In this document: in pieces, positions 13,800 to 23,663 of the stretch
Numbering within the stretch: position 1 is the first letter of the stretch
Layout of the letters: the number at the start of each line of letters is the position of its first letter
From: Adenophora triphylla var. japonica
Lineage: Eukaryota; Streptophyta; Magnoliopsida; Asterales; Campanulaceae
Reading direction: 5' to 3'
NCBI GenBank assembly: GCA_022495995.1
Contig: JAFEMH010006983.1
Span: 42,297 to 106,296 of the forward strand
DNA length: 64,000 nt
Notes under the pieces: generated by a model
What the model saw: only the letters and a program-made list of their open reading frames with translations
Databases searched by the model: none
What the model was told of the DNA's origin: nothing
Translations under genes and position numbers: made by a program

Positions 13800-14525
13800 T
13801 TAATGCTCCATGCTGCCTTAAATTGGGGCTGTTGGGATTTTTTTCCTATTAATATTGTGAATAATTGTAAATTGTTAATATTTAAACTAAACTAAAGGAT
13901 AATGGTGTCCCTACCTAACCACCTACTCCATCCTTTAAGTGCCTGTTTGATAAACCTATCCCATCCCGAAATACACGATTATATGAAATGCAAATATCAC
14001 TTTGTCTACTTGCTTTAAAATCGAAAATAAAGAAATTTCGGCTTTTGGATAGACCTAAATTATTACTATTGTGAATAATTTTAAATATTAATATTTAATT
14101 CTTTGTTGTAAAATATATAATTTTACGATGATGAATTAAATTAACATTTATAAACAAAATGAGAGTCGTTCTCATCCACAACTATCAAAACCCTATCTCA
14201 TCTTTGATAAAAAAAAGATTGAGCAAATAAGTTCTCTACTGTTTGAGCAAAGGATTTTTTGTTTAATAAGAGTTTTTCCAGTTTCATTGTCCTCTTCTCT
14301 CTAAGGATCTCAAACATCACAGCCATGTTTGTGACAGTGACTGTTTTACTCATCACTGTCGTTATACGGTCACAAGTAAAAACAAGGTAACAGTATAACA
14401 CCAGTGAAGAGAAAACAAAACTTTCCTCCAATTTTTTCAATCTCCACCTTCCATTTACTCAAGATCCTGATTGCAGAATCTTCCTCATGTTTGTGACAGT
14501 GACTGTTTGTGACAGTGACTGTTTT
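13800..14525. other. CACTA non-coding segment with short direct repeats
   Basis: No gene is recognised. Near the right edge the word GTTTGTGACAGTGACTGTTT occurs at about 14324 and again, doubled in part, at about 14488-14522. Confidence 0.5.
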
Positions 14526-14527
14526 AC

Positions 14528-14915
14528 TCTTCACTGGCGTTAGGGTTTAGGGGTTAGGGGTTATGGTTTAGGGTTAAGGGGTTAGAGGTTATGGTTTAGG
14601 GGTTAGGGGTTAGGGGTTATGGTTTAGGGTTTAGGGGTTAGGGGTTATGGTTTAGGGTCTAGGGGTTAGGGGTTATGGTTTAGGGGTTAGGGGTTATGGT
14701 TTATGGGTTAGGGGTTATGGTTTAGGGTTTAGGGGTTAGGGGTTAGGGTTTAGGGTTTAGGGGTTAGGGTTTAAGGTTTAGGGGTTAGGGGTTATGGTTT
14801 AGGGTTTAGGGGTTATGGTTTAGGGTTTAGGGGTTAGGGGTTAGGGTTTAGGGTTTAGGGGTTAGGGGTTATGGTTTAGGGTTTAGGGGTTAGGGGTTAG
14901 GGTATAGGGTATATA
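14528..14915 (+). repeat. Degenerate telomere-type repeats inside the CACTA element
   Basis: About 390 bp are built almost wholly from TTTAGGG, TTAGGGG and TTATGG words (for example GGTTTAGGGTTTAGGGG). This is the plant telomere repeat TTTAGGG with frequent GGTTAGGGG and GGTTATGG variants. It lies between the PMD gene and the right subterminal array. Interstitial telomere-like tracts are known in plants; inside a transposon body it is unusual. Confidence 0.9.
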
Positions 14916-15154
14916 ATATATATGGTATAACATTTTCAGTTAGTTTTTTGAAATTTCAGTCAGTTTTTTAACGTTTTCAGTTAGTTTTTTAGAATTTCAG
15001 TCAGTTTTTAAACGTTTTCAGTTAGTTTTCAAAATTTCATTTAGTTTTTTGAAAATTCGGTCAATTTTCTAACGTTTCACTTAAATATTTTAATGTTTTT
15101 CAGTTAGTTATTTTGTTATTTAGTTCAAAAAATAATTAAAAAATTAAATTTTAT

Positions 15155-15808
15155 AATCACCGACGGAATATTCCGTCGCTGAAAAATTAAAAAATATTAA
15201 TAAATCAGTGGCGGAAATATTCCGTCGTTGTAATATTTCAAAAAAAAATAAAAAACATTTTATTTTTACTGACGGAATCTTTCCGCCGCTGATTTATTAA
15301 AAAAAATTATTTAATCAGCGACGGAATATTCAGTCGTTGTAATATTTCAAAAAAAAAATAAAAAATATTTTATTTTCACCGACGAAATATTTCTGCCGCT
15401 GATTAATTAATATTTTTTATTTATCAGCGACGGAATATTTCGTCGTTGTAATATTTCAAAAAAAAATAAAAAATATTTTATTTTCACCGACGGAATAATT
15501 CCGTCGCTGATAAATAAAAAAATTAAAAAAAAATTAACTATTCACCGGCGGAATAATTCCGTCGCTAGGTATGAACTAGCGACGGAATATTCCGTCGATA
15601 AATCTTGCGCCAAAATAGTGGCGGTAATAAAAGGAATATTTGAGGAATATTCGTTTTAGCGACGGAATATAGCGGCGGAGTTTTATTCCGTCGGTAAATT
15701 TGACGCCAAAATATTTCCGTCGCTAAAGCTTAATTTCCGCCGCTAAATAGCGACGGAATGAGTCCGTCGCTGTTTATTCCGTCGCTAAATTACCTGTTTC
15801 TGGTAGTG
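15155..15808. repeat. CACTA right subterminal palindromic repeat array
   Basis: About ten units of the type CAGCGACGGAATATTCCGTCGCTG in AT-rich spacers, ending in the terminal inverted repeat. Units differ slightly from the left array (GGAATATTCC rather than GGAAATTTCC). Confidence 0.9.
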
Positions 15809-16429
15809 TATCCAAATTTTCCACAAAGGAAAAAAATGGTGCAGTAATGTGAATACTTGTGTTGCCGAAGAACAAGGTTGACATAACAAATAGAGTCAAC
15901 AGTATGACAACATCTTCAACATCAACTATCACGTCACTCTCACAGAGATCATCTAAAACCTCCTTAACACTATTGACAGTTCTTGGAATATCCTTGAATC
16001 TTCTTTTAACTAAATCATAATTTTCCGCCACACATCCTTTATTTTTAAAAACCAAAGGTTTTTTTCCCAGACTTAATGCCAAATATGACCTTGACATCAT
16101 TAGCAGTCAACTATACATATTTTTTCCCAAGCTTAAACTTCCCTTTCTTAGGATCAAAGCACCTAATTATGTCATGACTGGTCATATCAGATTTCCTAAT
16201 TGGCATGTCATTGTTAATTGTTAGGGAATTTAACATATTGTAGAAGGGAGATTTCTTCAGCATCTGCAACTAATTATCCCTTAACTCTAACTTCTTTATG
16301 AGCTTAAGGGTACCTTCAATGTTTGATCGATAGACAAGGCTTTTCCCAGATCTCTGTTTCTTAATTTTCTTCTTCCCTTTAACATCGTTCTTTATAACCT
16401 GTTTCTTAACCATCTAAATGAGAAATAAC

Positions 16430-17345
16430 ATTTATCAGTTTTATATTTCAAAAATATGAGAACAAAAACACTTAATCAAATAACTGATATTCACTCTTAT
16501 CAGTTGTACTTTCATAATATGTTACACAAATGAAAATGCACAACAACTGATAAGAGTGACTATCAGTTGTTTATTTCACAAATTCTAAAACAAAAATACT
16601 TAATCAAACAAGTGATATTCACTATTATCAGTTGTACTTTTCATAACATGTTACACAAATGAAAATGCACAACAACTGATAAGAGTGACTATCAGTTGTT
16701 TATTTCACAAGTTATAAAACAAAAAAACTTAATCAAACAAGTGATATTCACTCGTATCAGTTGTACTTTTCATAACATGTTACACAAATGAAAATGCACA
16801 ACGACTGATAAGAGTGACTATCAGTTGTTTATTTCACAAGTTTTAAAACAAAAACACTTAATCGAACAAGTGATATTCACTCGTATCAGTTGTACTTTTC
16901 ATAACATAATACACAAATGAAAATGCACAACAACCGATAAAAATGACTATCAGTTGTTTATTTCACAAATATGAGAACAATAACACTTAATCGAACAACA
17001 GATATTCACTCTTATCATCAGTTGTACTTTTCATAACATGTTACACAAATGAATATGCACAAAGTTGTTTATTTCACAAATTCTAAAACAAACAACTGAT
17101 ATTCACTCTTATCAAACAACTGATAGTCACTAAATAAACAAGTGATATTCATGTCAAAAATTTGCGATTAAACATTTCAAAACAACTGATAATTACATAT
17201 ATCAGTTATTTATATGAAACTATTTGCAAAATGTGCAAAAAACATAATCATTACCTAGGTCAAAAATCGAAACACAAACAACAGAAATTGAACAAAATAA
17301 CTGATAAATTACATATATCAGTTGTTTATATGAACTGTTTGTAGA
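16430..17345. repeat. 129-bp tandem repeats built from TATCAGTTG palindromes
   Basis: The word TGAAAATGCA starts at 16531, 16660, 16789 and 16918 (period 129), with a variant at 17050. Each unit holds AACAACTGATAAGAGTGA, CTATCAGTTGTTTATTTCAC and AAACAAGTGATATTCACT. The array lies immediately upstream of the ULP1 start codon (16413), so it occupies the likely promoter or leader of that gene. Confidence 0.9.
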
Positions 17346-17642
17346 AATCGAAACACATCTATCAGATGTTTGTAGAAATTAAATCGAAACACAATCAATC
17401 GAACATTTACACAAAGAGTAAACTGCTTTTTTGCCCCTCGTACTATTGTTTCAACATCAATTTGACACTCGTACTATTGAAACGGCAAATGTATGATGCG
17501 TACTATAATTTTATTAAGCAAATTAACCAATGTTCCTAATGTCAGTTAAGTATTTAACGAAATCGTCCAACTAAGCAACCGTTGACCAAGTCAATGCATA
17601 CGTGGCAGCTGACTGGACAATTTTAACTCCTTAAAAAAAACT

Positions 17643-17710
17643 CAATAAAATAATAATAATAAAATAATAAAATAATAATAAAAATAATAATAATAATAAA
17701 ATAATAATAC

Positions 17711-17782
<72 letters not shown>

Positions 17783-17865
17783 TAAAAATAATAATAAAAA
17801 TATAATAATAATAAAAATAATAAAATAATAATAATAATAATAAAATAATAATAATAATAATAATA
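17643..17865. repeat. AAT/ATA microsatellite
   Basis: About 220 bp of imperfect (AAT)n with occasional A or C interruptions lie just inside the left MULE TIR. A shorter ATT run lies inside the right TIR (about 19230-19280). Confidence 0.95.
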
Positions 17866-17926
17866 CAAATGTCCGAGTATATCATTTTCCATGCTAACAT
17901 GCGCGCAAAATCCGGTCACCCCTAGC

Positions 17927-18473
17927 TAGACATGTCCAAATAGAATCGGGAACCGAAGGAACCGGCGGGTAGAACCGGAACCGGGAACCGGCGAGAACCG
18001 GGAACCGCCGAAACCGGGAACCGAACGTAACCGGGAACCGGATTGAAACGGTTCGAATACGAATCCACCATATTGGGAACCGAGGAACCGGCGGAACCGG
18101 GAACCGGCGGTTCCGGAACCGGGAACCGGAACCGGGAACCGAGAACCGGCAATTGATCAAGGTAAGTTAAATGTAATATTTAGCATTTATTTAGCATTTG
18201 TACTTGTAGTGTAGTGTTGTTTTATTTAAATTAGACTAGAATTTAGATAAATGTTGTAATATTTTAGCGTCTTTACTGTCTTAAGAGGTTTGGATTAAAA
18301 AAAAAAGTTAGATGGTGATGGAACCGGTGGAACTGTTGGAACCGAAACCGAAACCGAAATCGACGGATAGAACCGGAAACCGGATTAATATGGTTTGAAT
18401 ACGGTTCCGGCTATTTGGGAACCGGAAACCGGCGGTTCCGGAACCGGGAACCGGAACCGTTTGGACATGTCTA
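17927..18473. mobile_element. Non-autonomous hAT element, 547 bp
   Basis: The ends are TAGACATGTCCAAA and TTTGGACATGTCTA. The 8-bp duplication CCCCTAGC is perfect at 17919-17926 and 18474-18481, which is the hAT hallmark. Both subterminal regions are packed with GGAACCGG-type words, as in many plant hAT elements. It is nested in the 2.1-kb MULE. Confidence 0.95.
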
Positions 18474-19839
18474 CCCCTAGCCATTCTCCCACAATTCTTT
18501 CCATCTCAAATTACATATTTACCCCTCCAATACCTCACTCTTCACTCCAAATGCCATCACATGTGATGCAATTGTGACCCTATGGGCGATTAACAAACAT
18601 GGGCTTTAATGAATGCCGCCTGTCTTTCTCAATTCATCAATGAAGACTTTCAAAAATGTATTTTTTTTTAATTAGTGAATAAGATCTTCCTTAATTCTTT
18701 TTTTTTTCTTATCTTCCTATGTTTATTGTACATTTTAGCATAGTTTTAAATAGACAGAAGACAAAAAAATAAATCTTAAATATAAGAGTTAATGCAAGGA
18801 GAATAAGAGTCATATTTTTCATTTTTGGTCAACTAATTAAAAGAAAAATCACATTTATTAAAAAAATCTATGTTATTGTAATTTTATGAAGATACACAAA
18901 AGTAAAGCTTCAATATTTAAAATCACATTTTCTAAGATATTTTTTTTTAGGAAAAGAAAATATTATTCAAGCAAGTTTATTGAATGAGGTAATAATAAAA
19001 GGAATATCGTTTTCACAAAGTTGATTTCATCTTTGGAAGTCAAGCAAATTTATTGATCTCATTTTTCGGAGGTCATTTTAACAAAGTTTTACCGAAAGCC
19101 GGAAGTTAAGCATTTCTTTTAATATTTAGCAAACACTTGAAAACTGATTAATTTCATTTTCTAGAAAATAGTTTTCAAAAGTCGTTTTCCGGAAAATATT
19201 TACAAATGGAGTCTTAGTATGCCGGAAAATATTATTATTTTTTTTATTATTATTATTATTTTATTATTATTATTATTTTATTGAGTTTTTTTTAAGGAGT
19301 TAAAATTGTCCAGTCAGCTGCCACGTATGCATTGACTTGGTCAACGGTTGCTTAGTTGGACAGTTTCGTTAAATACTTAACTGACGTTATGAACATTAGT
19401 TAATTTGCTTAATAAAACTATAGTACGCATCATACATTTGCCGTTTCAATAGTACGAGTGTCAAATTGATGTTGAAACGATAGTACGAGTGGCAAAAAAG
19501 CAGTTTACTCTTTACACAAATCTAGTTCAAAATCAATTCAAACGACGAATAGCGAAGAAATTTCAAAAAAAAAAAAAATCAAAAACCACATTTATCAGTT
19601 GAAAATAGAAGCATTACCTTAGATTTCGTTGGAGTACTCTTAGATTTGAGATTTTTCCGGCGATTTAATACGTAGTTATCATTGGGAAAAATGGCGATGG
19701 AGAGTGGGATAGAGAGAAATTTCTTCGGGCCGTTAATTTGATGGAGTATGTGCGTTGTGTGAGTTTTGCGTTTTGGGGAGGGAGTGATTAATGGCGGTTA
19801 CCAGAGAGAAAGGACTTAATAGTAAAACCGGAAATATGA

Positions 19840-19948
19840 GTGTAGTTTATGGAAAATAAAATGTAGTTTTTTGTAAAATTAAACTTATGTGTTTTTTTTT
19901 TTTTTTTGTAATATTGAACTTATAAAATGAGTTTTTTGTAAATGCCTC
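19840..19948. repeat. Probable right terminal repeat of the ULP1 MULE
   Basis: Reading inward on -: GAGGCATTTACAAAAAACTC, an A-run, then a second TTTACAAAAAACTACATTTT motif. This layout resembles plant MULE ends, and the ULP1 gene lies inside it. The partner end is outside the window, so this is inference. Confidence 0.5.
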
Positions 19949-21233
19949 AAAAAATTAATAATAAAATAAATAAATGAAACGATTCCTTTCTCTAAGGTTC
20001 CTGGGGCCTAATTAACTTAATGCTTTAAAAGGATATGAATTTTTCGAAATCCCACTAAAGCCTCTCAAACAAAAATACCCCAGATTGCCTCATTACACTA
20101 GTTTGTGTTTTTCAGTGTTTGTGAGGTTCGGAGCGTTGAGGCCAAATTCCAACACATCTACGAGAGTCAACTCTTATAAGTGAAAAAACTCTAAAAGAAG
20201 ATGGGAAAAACCGGAAAAACTCGGATTAGACTTCAGATCAAACAAATTTGAATATGAAAGATCGAAATTTTCTGATAATTATTGATCAGCATTTTCTGCA
20301 ACCGTCGTTGACAATTCAATGATTAGGAAATGTTTACCACAAATGGACATCAAGAATAATTCATACATGGATGAAGACTCTTCTTCACATACGGTCTCAT
20401 TTTCTCTATTTTTTAACATGCTCCACCATAAATAAGTCTGACAATTATTTTGATGTCAGATTCGCATACAAGCCATTTTGTTGTGCCTATTTTTTTTTCA
20501 TCCGCAATAACTTTTGAGATGCAAATATGAACGTTCATACTATTGTAAAGACAACTGCATGTTATGCATCGAATGCGGCCTTCAACTCTTCGAGGTTCAT
20601 TTTGCCCAAATCCAATTGTCTCTCTAAACGCATATTAGCGTTGCTATTCTGGCAGTTCCACAAATAATTTTTTTTAATTTTTTTTTTGAAATAACAAGCC
20701 CAAAATTTCCTTTTCCTATTACTGTACAAATTAGTTTGATCCAATTTTTACTGATTTGATACGATTTTATCGGTAAAGTTCGGTTTTACGGATTTTTTGA
20801 ACATCCGTAGTGGTCATTCATTTACCAATTTACTCTTGACTTTTAATTTTTAATTAAAGAATCCATTCCAACGTGGATAATCTTGGAAAATTCAAATATG
20901 ACTATTAATTATTTATTAAACGTGACAACAGTCAAGAGAAGATTCCAATTTTAAAGTAGAACAAAACAAATTAGGCTTCATCTTGGTTGACTTGGAACAC
21001 GCGTTGACTCGAGCCAAAAAAATTTATGGTCCCAAATTTTTCATATTTAGTATATAAAGAAAAAATGTATAGTAAATGTTGAATGCCCATACACACGAAG
21101 AAATGTATAGTAAATGTTGAATGCCCACAAACACGAAGAAAAAAAATGATTCTTTTTTATTTTTCATTAATTCTGAAACAAAAACTTACATGAATTTAAT
21201 TTATACTCTCCGGTGTAAAGACTAGTATTGACT
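19949..21233. other. Intergenic, nothing recognised
   Basis: AT-rich sequence with no supported gene. A short direct repeat (AATGTATAGTAAATGTTGAATGCCCA-type) occurs at about 21064-21127, just downstream of the resistance-like gene. Confidence 0.5.
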
Positions 21234-23081
21234 TCATCTCCTCCTTCTTATCTTATACCTATCCACTCCAAACATTGGTTGAATCTTGTAAAATTCTGGT
21301 CCTTCTCCAGTTCCGTCTTCCTCTCTGCAAATCAACCTCCCCTCGAATTCTTCTGGCATATCCCTGATCCTTAACTCCTCGAAGGTTGAAATGAATTTCA
21401 GTTCCTAAGGAAGCATCTCTAACTTTGAGCATCCCGAAATCCATACATGGAGGAGATTGGGCATGGCACCTTCTTTAACACACCACTTCTCCAAGTTTTT
21501 CAGGTTGTCTAAAATCAAACCCTTAAGTTTGGGAAAACCAATTGAAGAACAAGTCATTTCCTTTCCCTTCAATTTCCCATCTACTAATTTGAGGACCTCT
21601 AGGTTTGAGAGTTTCTCCAGTGTCGGCATAGGGTCTTCTTCTACCTCAAATTTTGCCAAGATTAACGCAGTGAGGCGACTAAATTTGGAAAATTCAGGTA
21701 ATAACTTACCTATCACCCCTGCTACCTTCAACTCATGCAAAATTTCTTCACAACATTCAGGAATTTGTCCTCTTAAAACATCCGAGTACATCTCTACCTT
21801 TGGATTGTCCAGTTCAATTGCAAGTGATGAGTGCCGCAACCGATCCAAATTCACTTTATTCATGAATTCCTTCAACTTCTTACCATCATCCTCACTTGAG
21901 ATACAAATCATCCATTCTAATCTTCTAAGATTGGTGATATGAATGACATCTTCCATCTCGCACATCGTTGAATCAAGGTTTACTAGCGTCTCCAACTTGG
22001 TCAATCCATCAAGTCTCGCCTGGAAAATTTTGGGGTCACCTTATAGAAAGGTTTATGAGGAAGAAATAGATGCTTGAATCCTTTCAATTTTCTTAGAGCA
22101 AGATTTGGTATCCTAAAGTCAACACTTAAATTATAATATACTCGCATATCTAGAGTTTGCAAGTATATAAAGTCATATATGGATGATGGAAGGCATACTA
22201 TACGACACCAGTAAAGGCTCAAGTATCTAAGGTGGATGAGCTCATTGGTAATATCTTCCTTCCCAATTAAGGTATTATCAAAGCTTAGTACTCTCAGCAA
22301 ATTCAACTTCTTCAACTTGGATAATTTCTTCGCACGTCCATGTTTGAACATAAGAGACCTCACATGCCCAGTTGCATTGTGTTTATCATCCTGAACAATG
22401 AAATCATGTTCCTCGGGAAGATACAAGACTTGCCTAGGAGATAACTTAGTATCATTCCTTGAAAAAGAGGAATGAAATCCCAAGACTTCATCTTTACGAC
22501 CACGATAGTCATGGACCTCGAGATAATCTTCCTTTTTAACTATTGACAAACATAATTTTCTCATTAGATCATGAAGCCAACAAAACTTGTACCTCCTCTT
22601 AGTGTTAGGATGCGCCTCATCAGCTAATTCAGCTTCAATCATGCATCTTCCCACTAATTCACCCAAATATCTCTTTGCTACATCCATATGTGTTTCTCCT
22701 ACTTGTCTGTCCTTTGACAATATCATGCCTTCAGCATCCCATAACATGTACAACGTCTCCACCTCTATCTTCTCGTCCTCAACAAGACTTGCCATGTAAA
22801 GAAAGCATGGCCTTAGCTGGTATGGTAACTCCTTGTAACTAAATAATAACCCTTCCACCACTAAGTCATTGAATTGTTGATACTTCTCTCCGTCCCATGT
22901 TCTGCTTTCATAAAATCTCTCCCACTCACGTAGGCTGTATTTTGTAACTAAAACCCCCCGGAGAACACACACAGCTAGGGGATTACCTTTACACCAAGCA
23001 ATCATTTTCCTTCCCAGCTCTTCCTTCTTTTTCTCTATTTCAGAATCTATAAGGAAAAAAGGAAAAAAAAACATACATTAA

Positions 23082-23272
23082 CAGAGATATAATTATGATT
23101 ACATAATTTTATAAATAATAATGAGTACATACTTTATTAATGTAGGGAAAGTCATTATTTTCCTCCCATGTCAATTACCAGGTTCTATTTCTCACGCACA
23201 AGCAAGATGTCATATGGACCATGGTAAGATCAGTAAGGGCGCTTAAGTATTTAAGACACTAATAATTCTTAA
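23082..23272. repeat. Intron segment duplicated on both sides of the Helitron (copy 1)
   Basis: It shares AACAGAGATATAATTATGAT (with a following ACATAATTTT) and ATCATATGGACCATGGTAAG with 27266-27361. The second copy lacks about 95 bp from the middle (about 23113-23208). This is a direct duplication inside the CNL intron. Confidence 0.85.
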
Positions 23273-23663
23273 AAGCTTTCTTAAATGTCTCTCAAACTAT
23301 ATTTTATTTAAAAAAAAAAAATCATAGTTTGTATAAAGTAATAAATGTCATATATTTTATTTGTCCGCCCCAAAAATTTATCATCTTATCTATAATACAA
23401 TAGAGGTCCAGGTAACCGCCAATTGACTTGCACATAAAGAGGGGCTGAGATTAATTCTTAGCTTTCCGATCCAACGGCCTGTACCACTTTGTCCCCCACG
23501 ATCTCCTCGGCAGTTCACGGCAGTTTCACGTTTTCAATGGTTTCGCTGCGGCCTAAATTGATAATTCTCAAATAGCCGGCGAACGGCTACAAACCGGGAA
23601 AAACCTAGGCCTCAGCAACCGCTGCTCTCTCTCTCTCTTTCTCTCGACCTTCAAGCGGCGTTA

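Larger units (their letters stand above)
5117..15808 (-). mobile_element. CACTA (En/Spm) DNA transposon, complete, 10,692 bp
   Basis: It begins CACTACCAGAAACAGGTGAT and ends with the inverted form (ACCTGTTTCTGGTAGTG). It is flanked by the 3-bp duplication TAT (5114-5116 and 15809-15811), as expected for this superfamily. Both ends carry long arrays of palindromic CGACGGAAATTTCCGTCG units. All recognisable genes are on -: TNPA-like, TNP2-like, and a plant mobile domain protein. The element interrupts a coding exon of the MULE's ULP1 gene, so it is the younger insertion. Confidence 0.97.
1651..16413 (-). pseudogene. DUF1985 / ULP1-like (C48) protease gene of the MULE, split by a CACTA element
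   Basis: The gene starts with ATG at 16413 (MVKKQVIKNDVKGKKK) and shows a DUF1985-like region (PFYNMLNSLTINN, NYDLVKRRFKDIPRTVNSV; 16413-15812). Removing the CACTA and one TAT copy gives an uninterrupted frame, VENLD then SMKDFNW. The region continues to WELPKKFDGFKEL (about 4800-4860), followed by Lys/Glu-rich coiled coils (about 3255-4327). The protease exons come last: the His motif EHWTLLALD (about 2090-2115, exon 2286-1984), YNSY where the family often has YDS, and the Cys motif SLDCGMHVL (about 1785-1810). The frame stops at 1651. C48 proteases cleave SUMO-like tags; the role in these elements is unknown. Damage: TAG at 16270-16272 and 16111-16113, a frameshift in the A/T run near 16060, and a TAA where the oxyanion-hole Gln is expected. 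Introns contain the palindromic repeats. Confidence 0.85.
17416..19510. mobile_element. Non-autonomous MULE, 2,095 bp, with about 240-bp terminal inverted repeats
   Basis: The left end starts GAGTAAACTGCTTTTTTGCC and the right end is its inverse. The inverted repeats extend to about 17650 and 19265, reaching AAT/ATT microsatellites on each side. A perfect 10-bp duplication, TTTACACAAA, flanks the element (17406-17415 and 19511-19520). TSDs of 9-11 bp and long TIRs define MULEs. No transposase is visible inside. It is inserted in the 5' region of the larger ULP1 MULE. Confidence 0.95.
1..19948. mobile_element. Autonomous-type Mutator-like element (MULE) with ULP1 gene, left end outside window
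   Basis: The region combines a MULE transposase C-terminus (+, 1-880) with a convergent ULP1/DUF1985 gene (-, 1651-16413) and ends on the right in an AT-rich terminal sequence (about 19840-19948) of the kind seen at MULE ends. Elements with this gene pair are known in plants as Kaonashi or ULP1-MULEs. Without the nested CACTA (10,692 bp) and MULE (2,095 bp) at least 7.1 kb remains. The left terminal repeat lies outside the window, so the TSD cannot be checked and the exact right end is inferred. Confidence 0.75.

Noticed and set aside
16430..17345. Regularly spaced repeats resembling a CRISPR array
   Set aside because: Repeats and spacers are both repeated at 129-bp period, the words are palindromic transposon repeats, and this is a plant nuclear context.
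17631..17919. Open frames of Tyr/Ile/Leu runs
   Set aside because: They are translations of the AAT microsatellite.
17894..18160. Pro/Arg-rich open frames on -
   Set aside because: Produced by the GGAACCGG subterminal repeats of the hAT element, readable in more than one frame.
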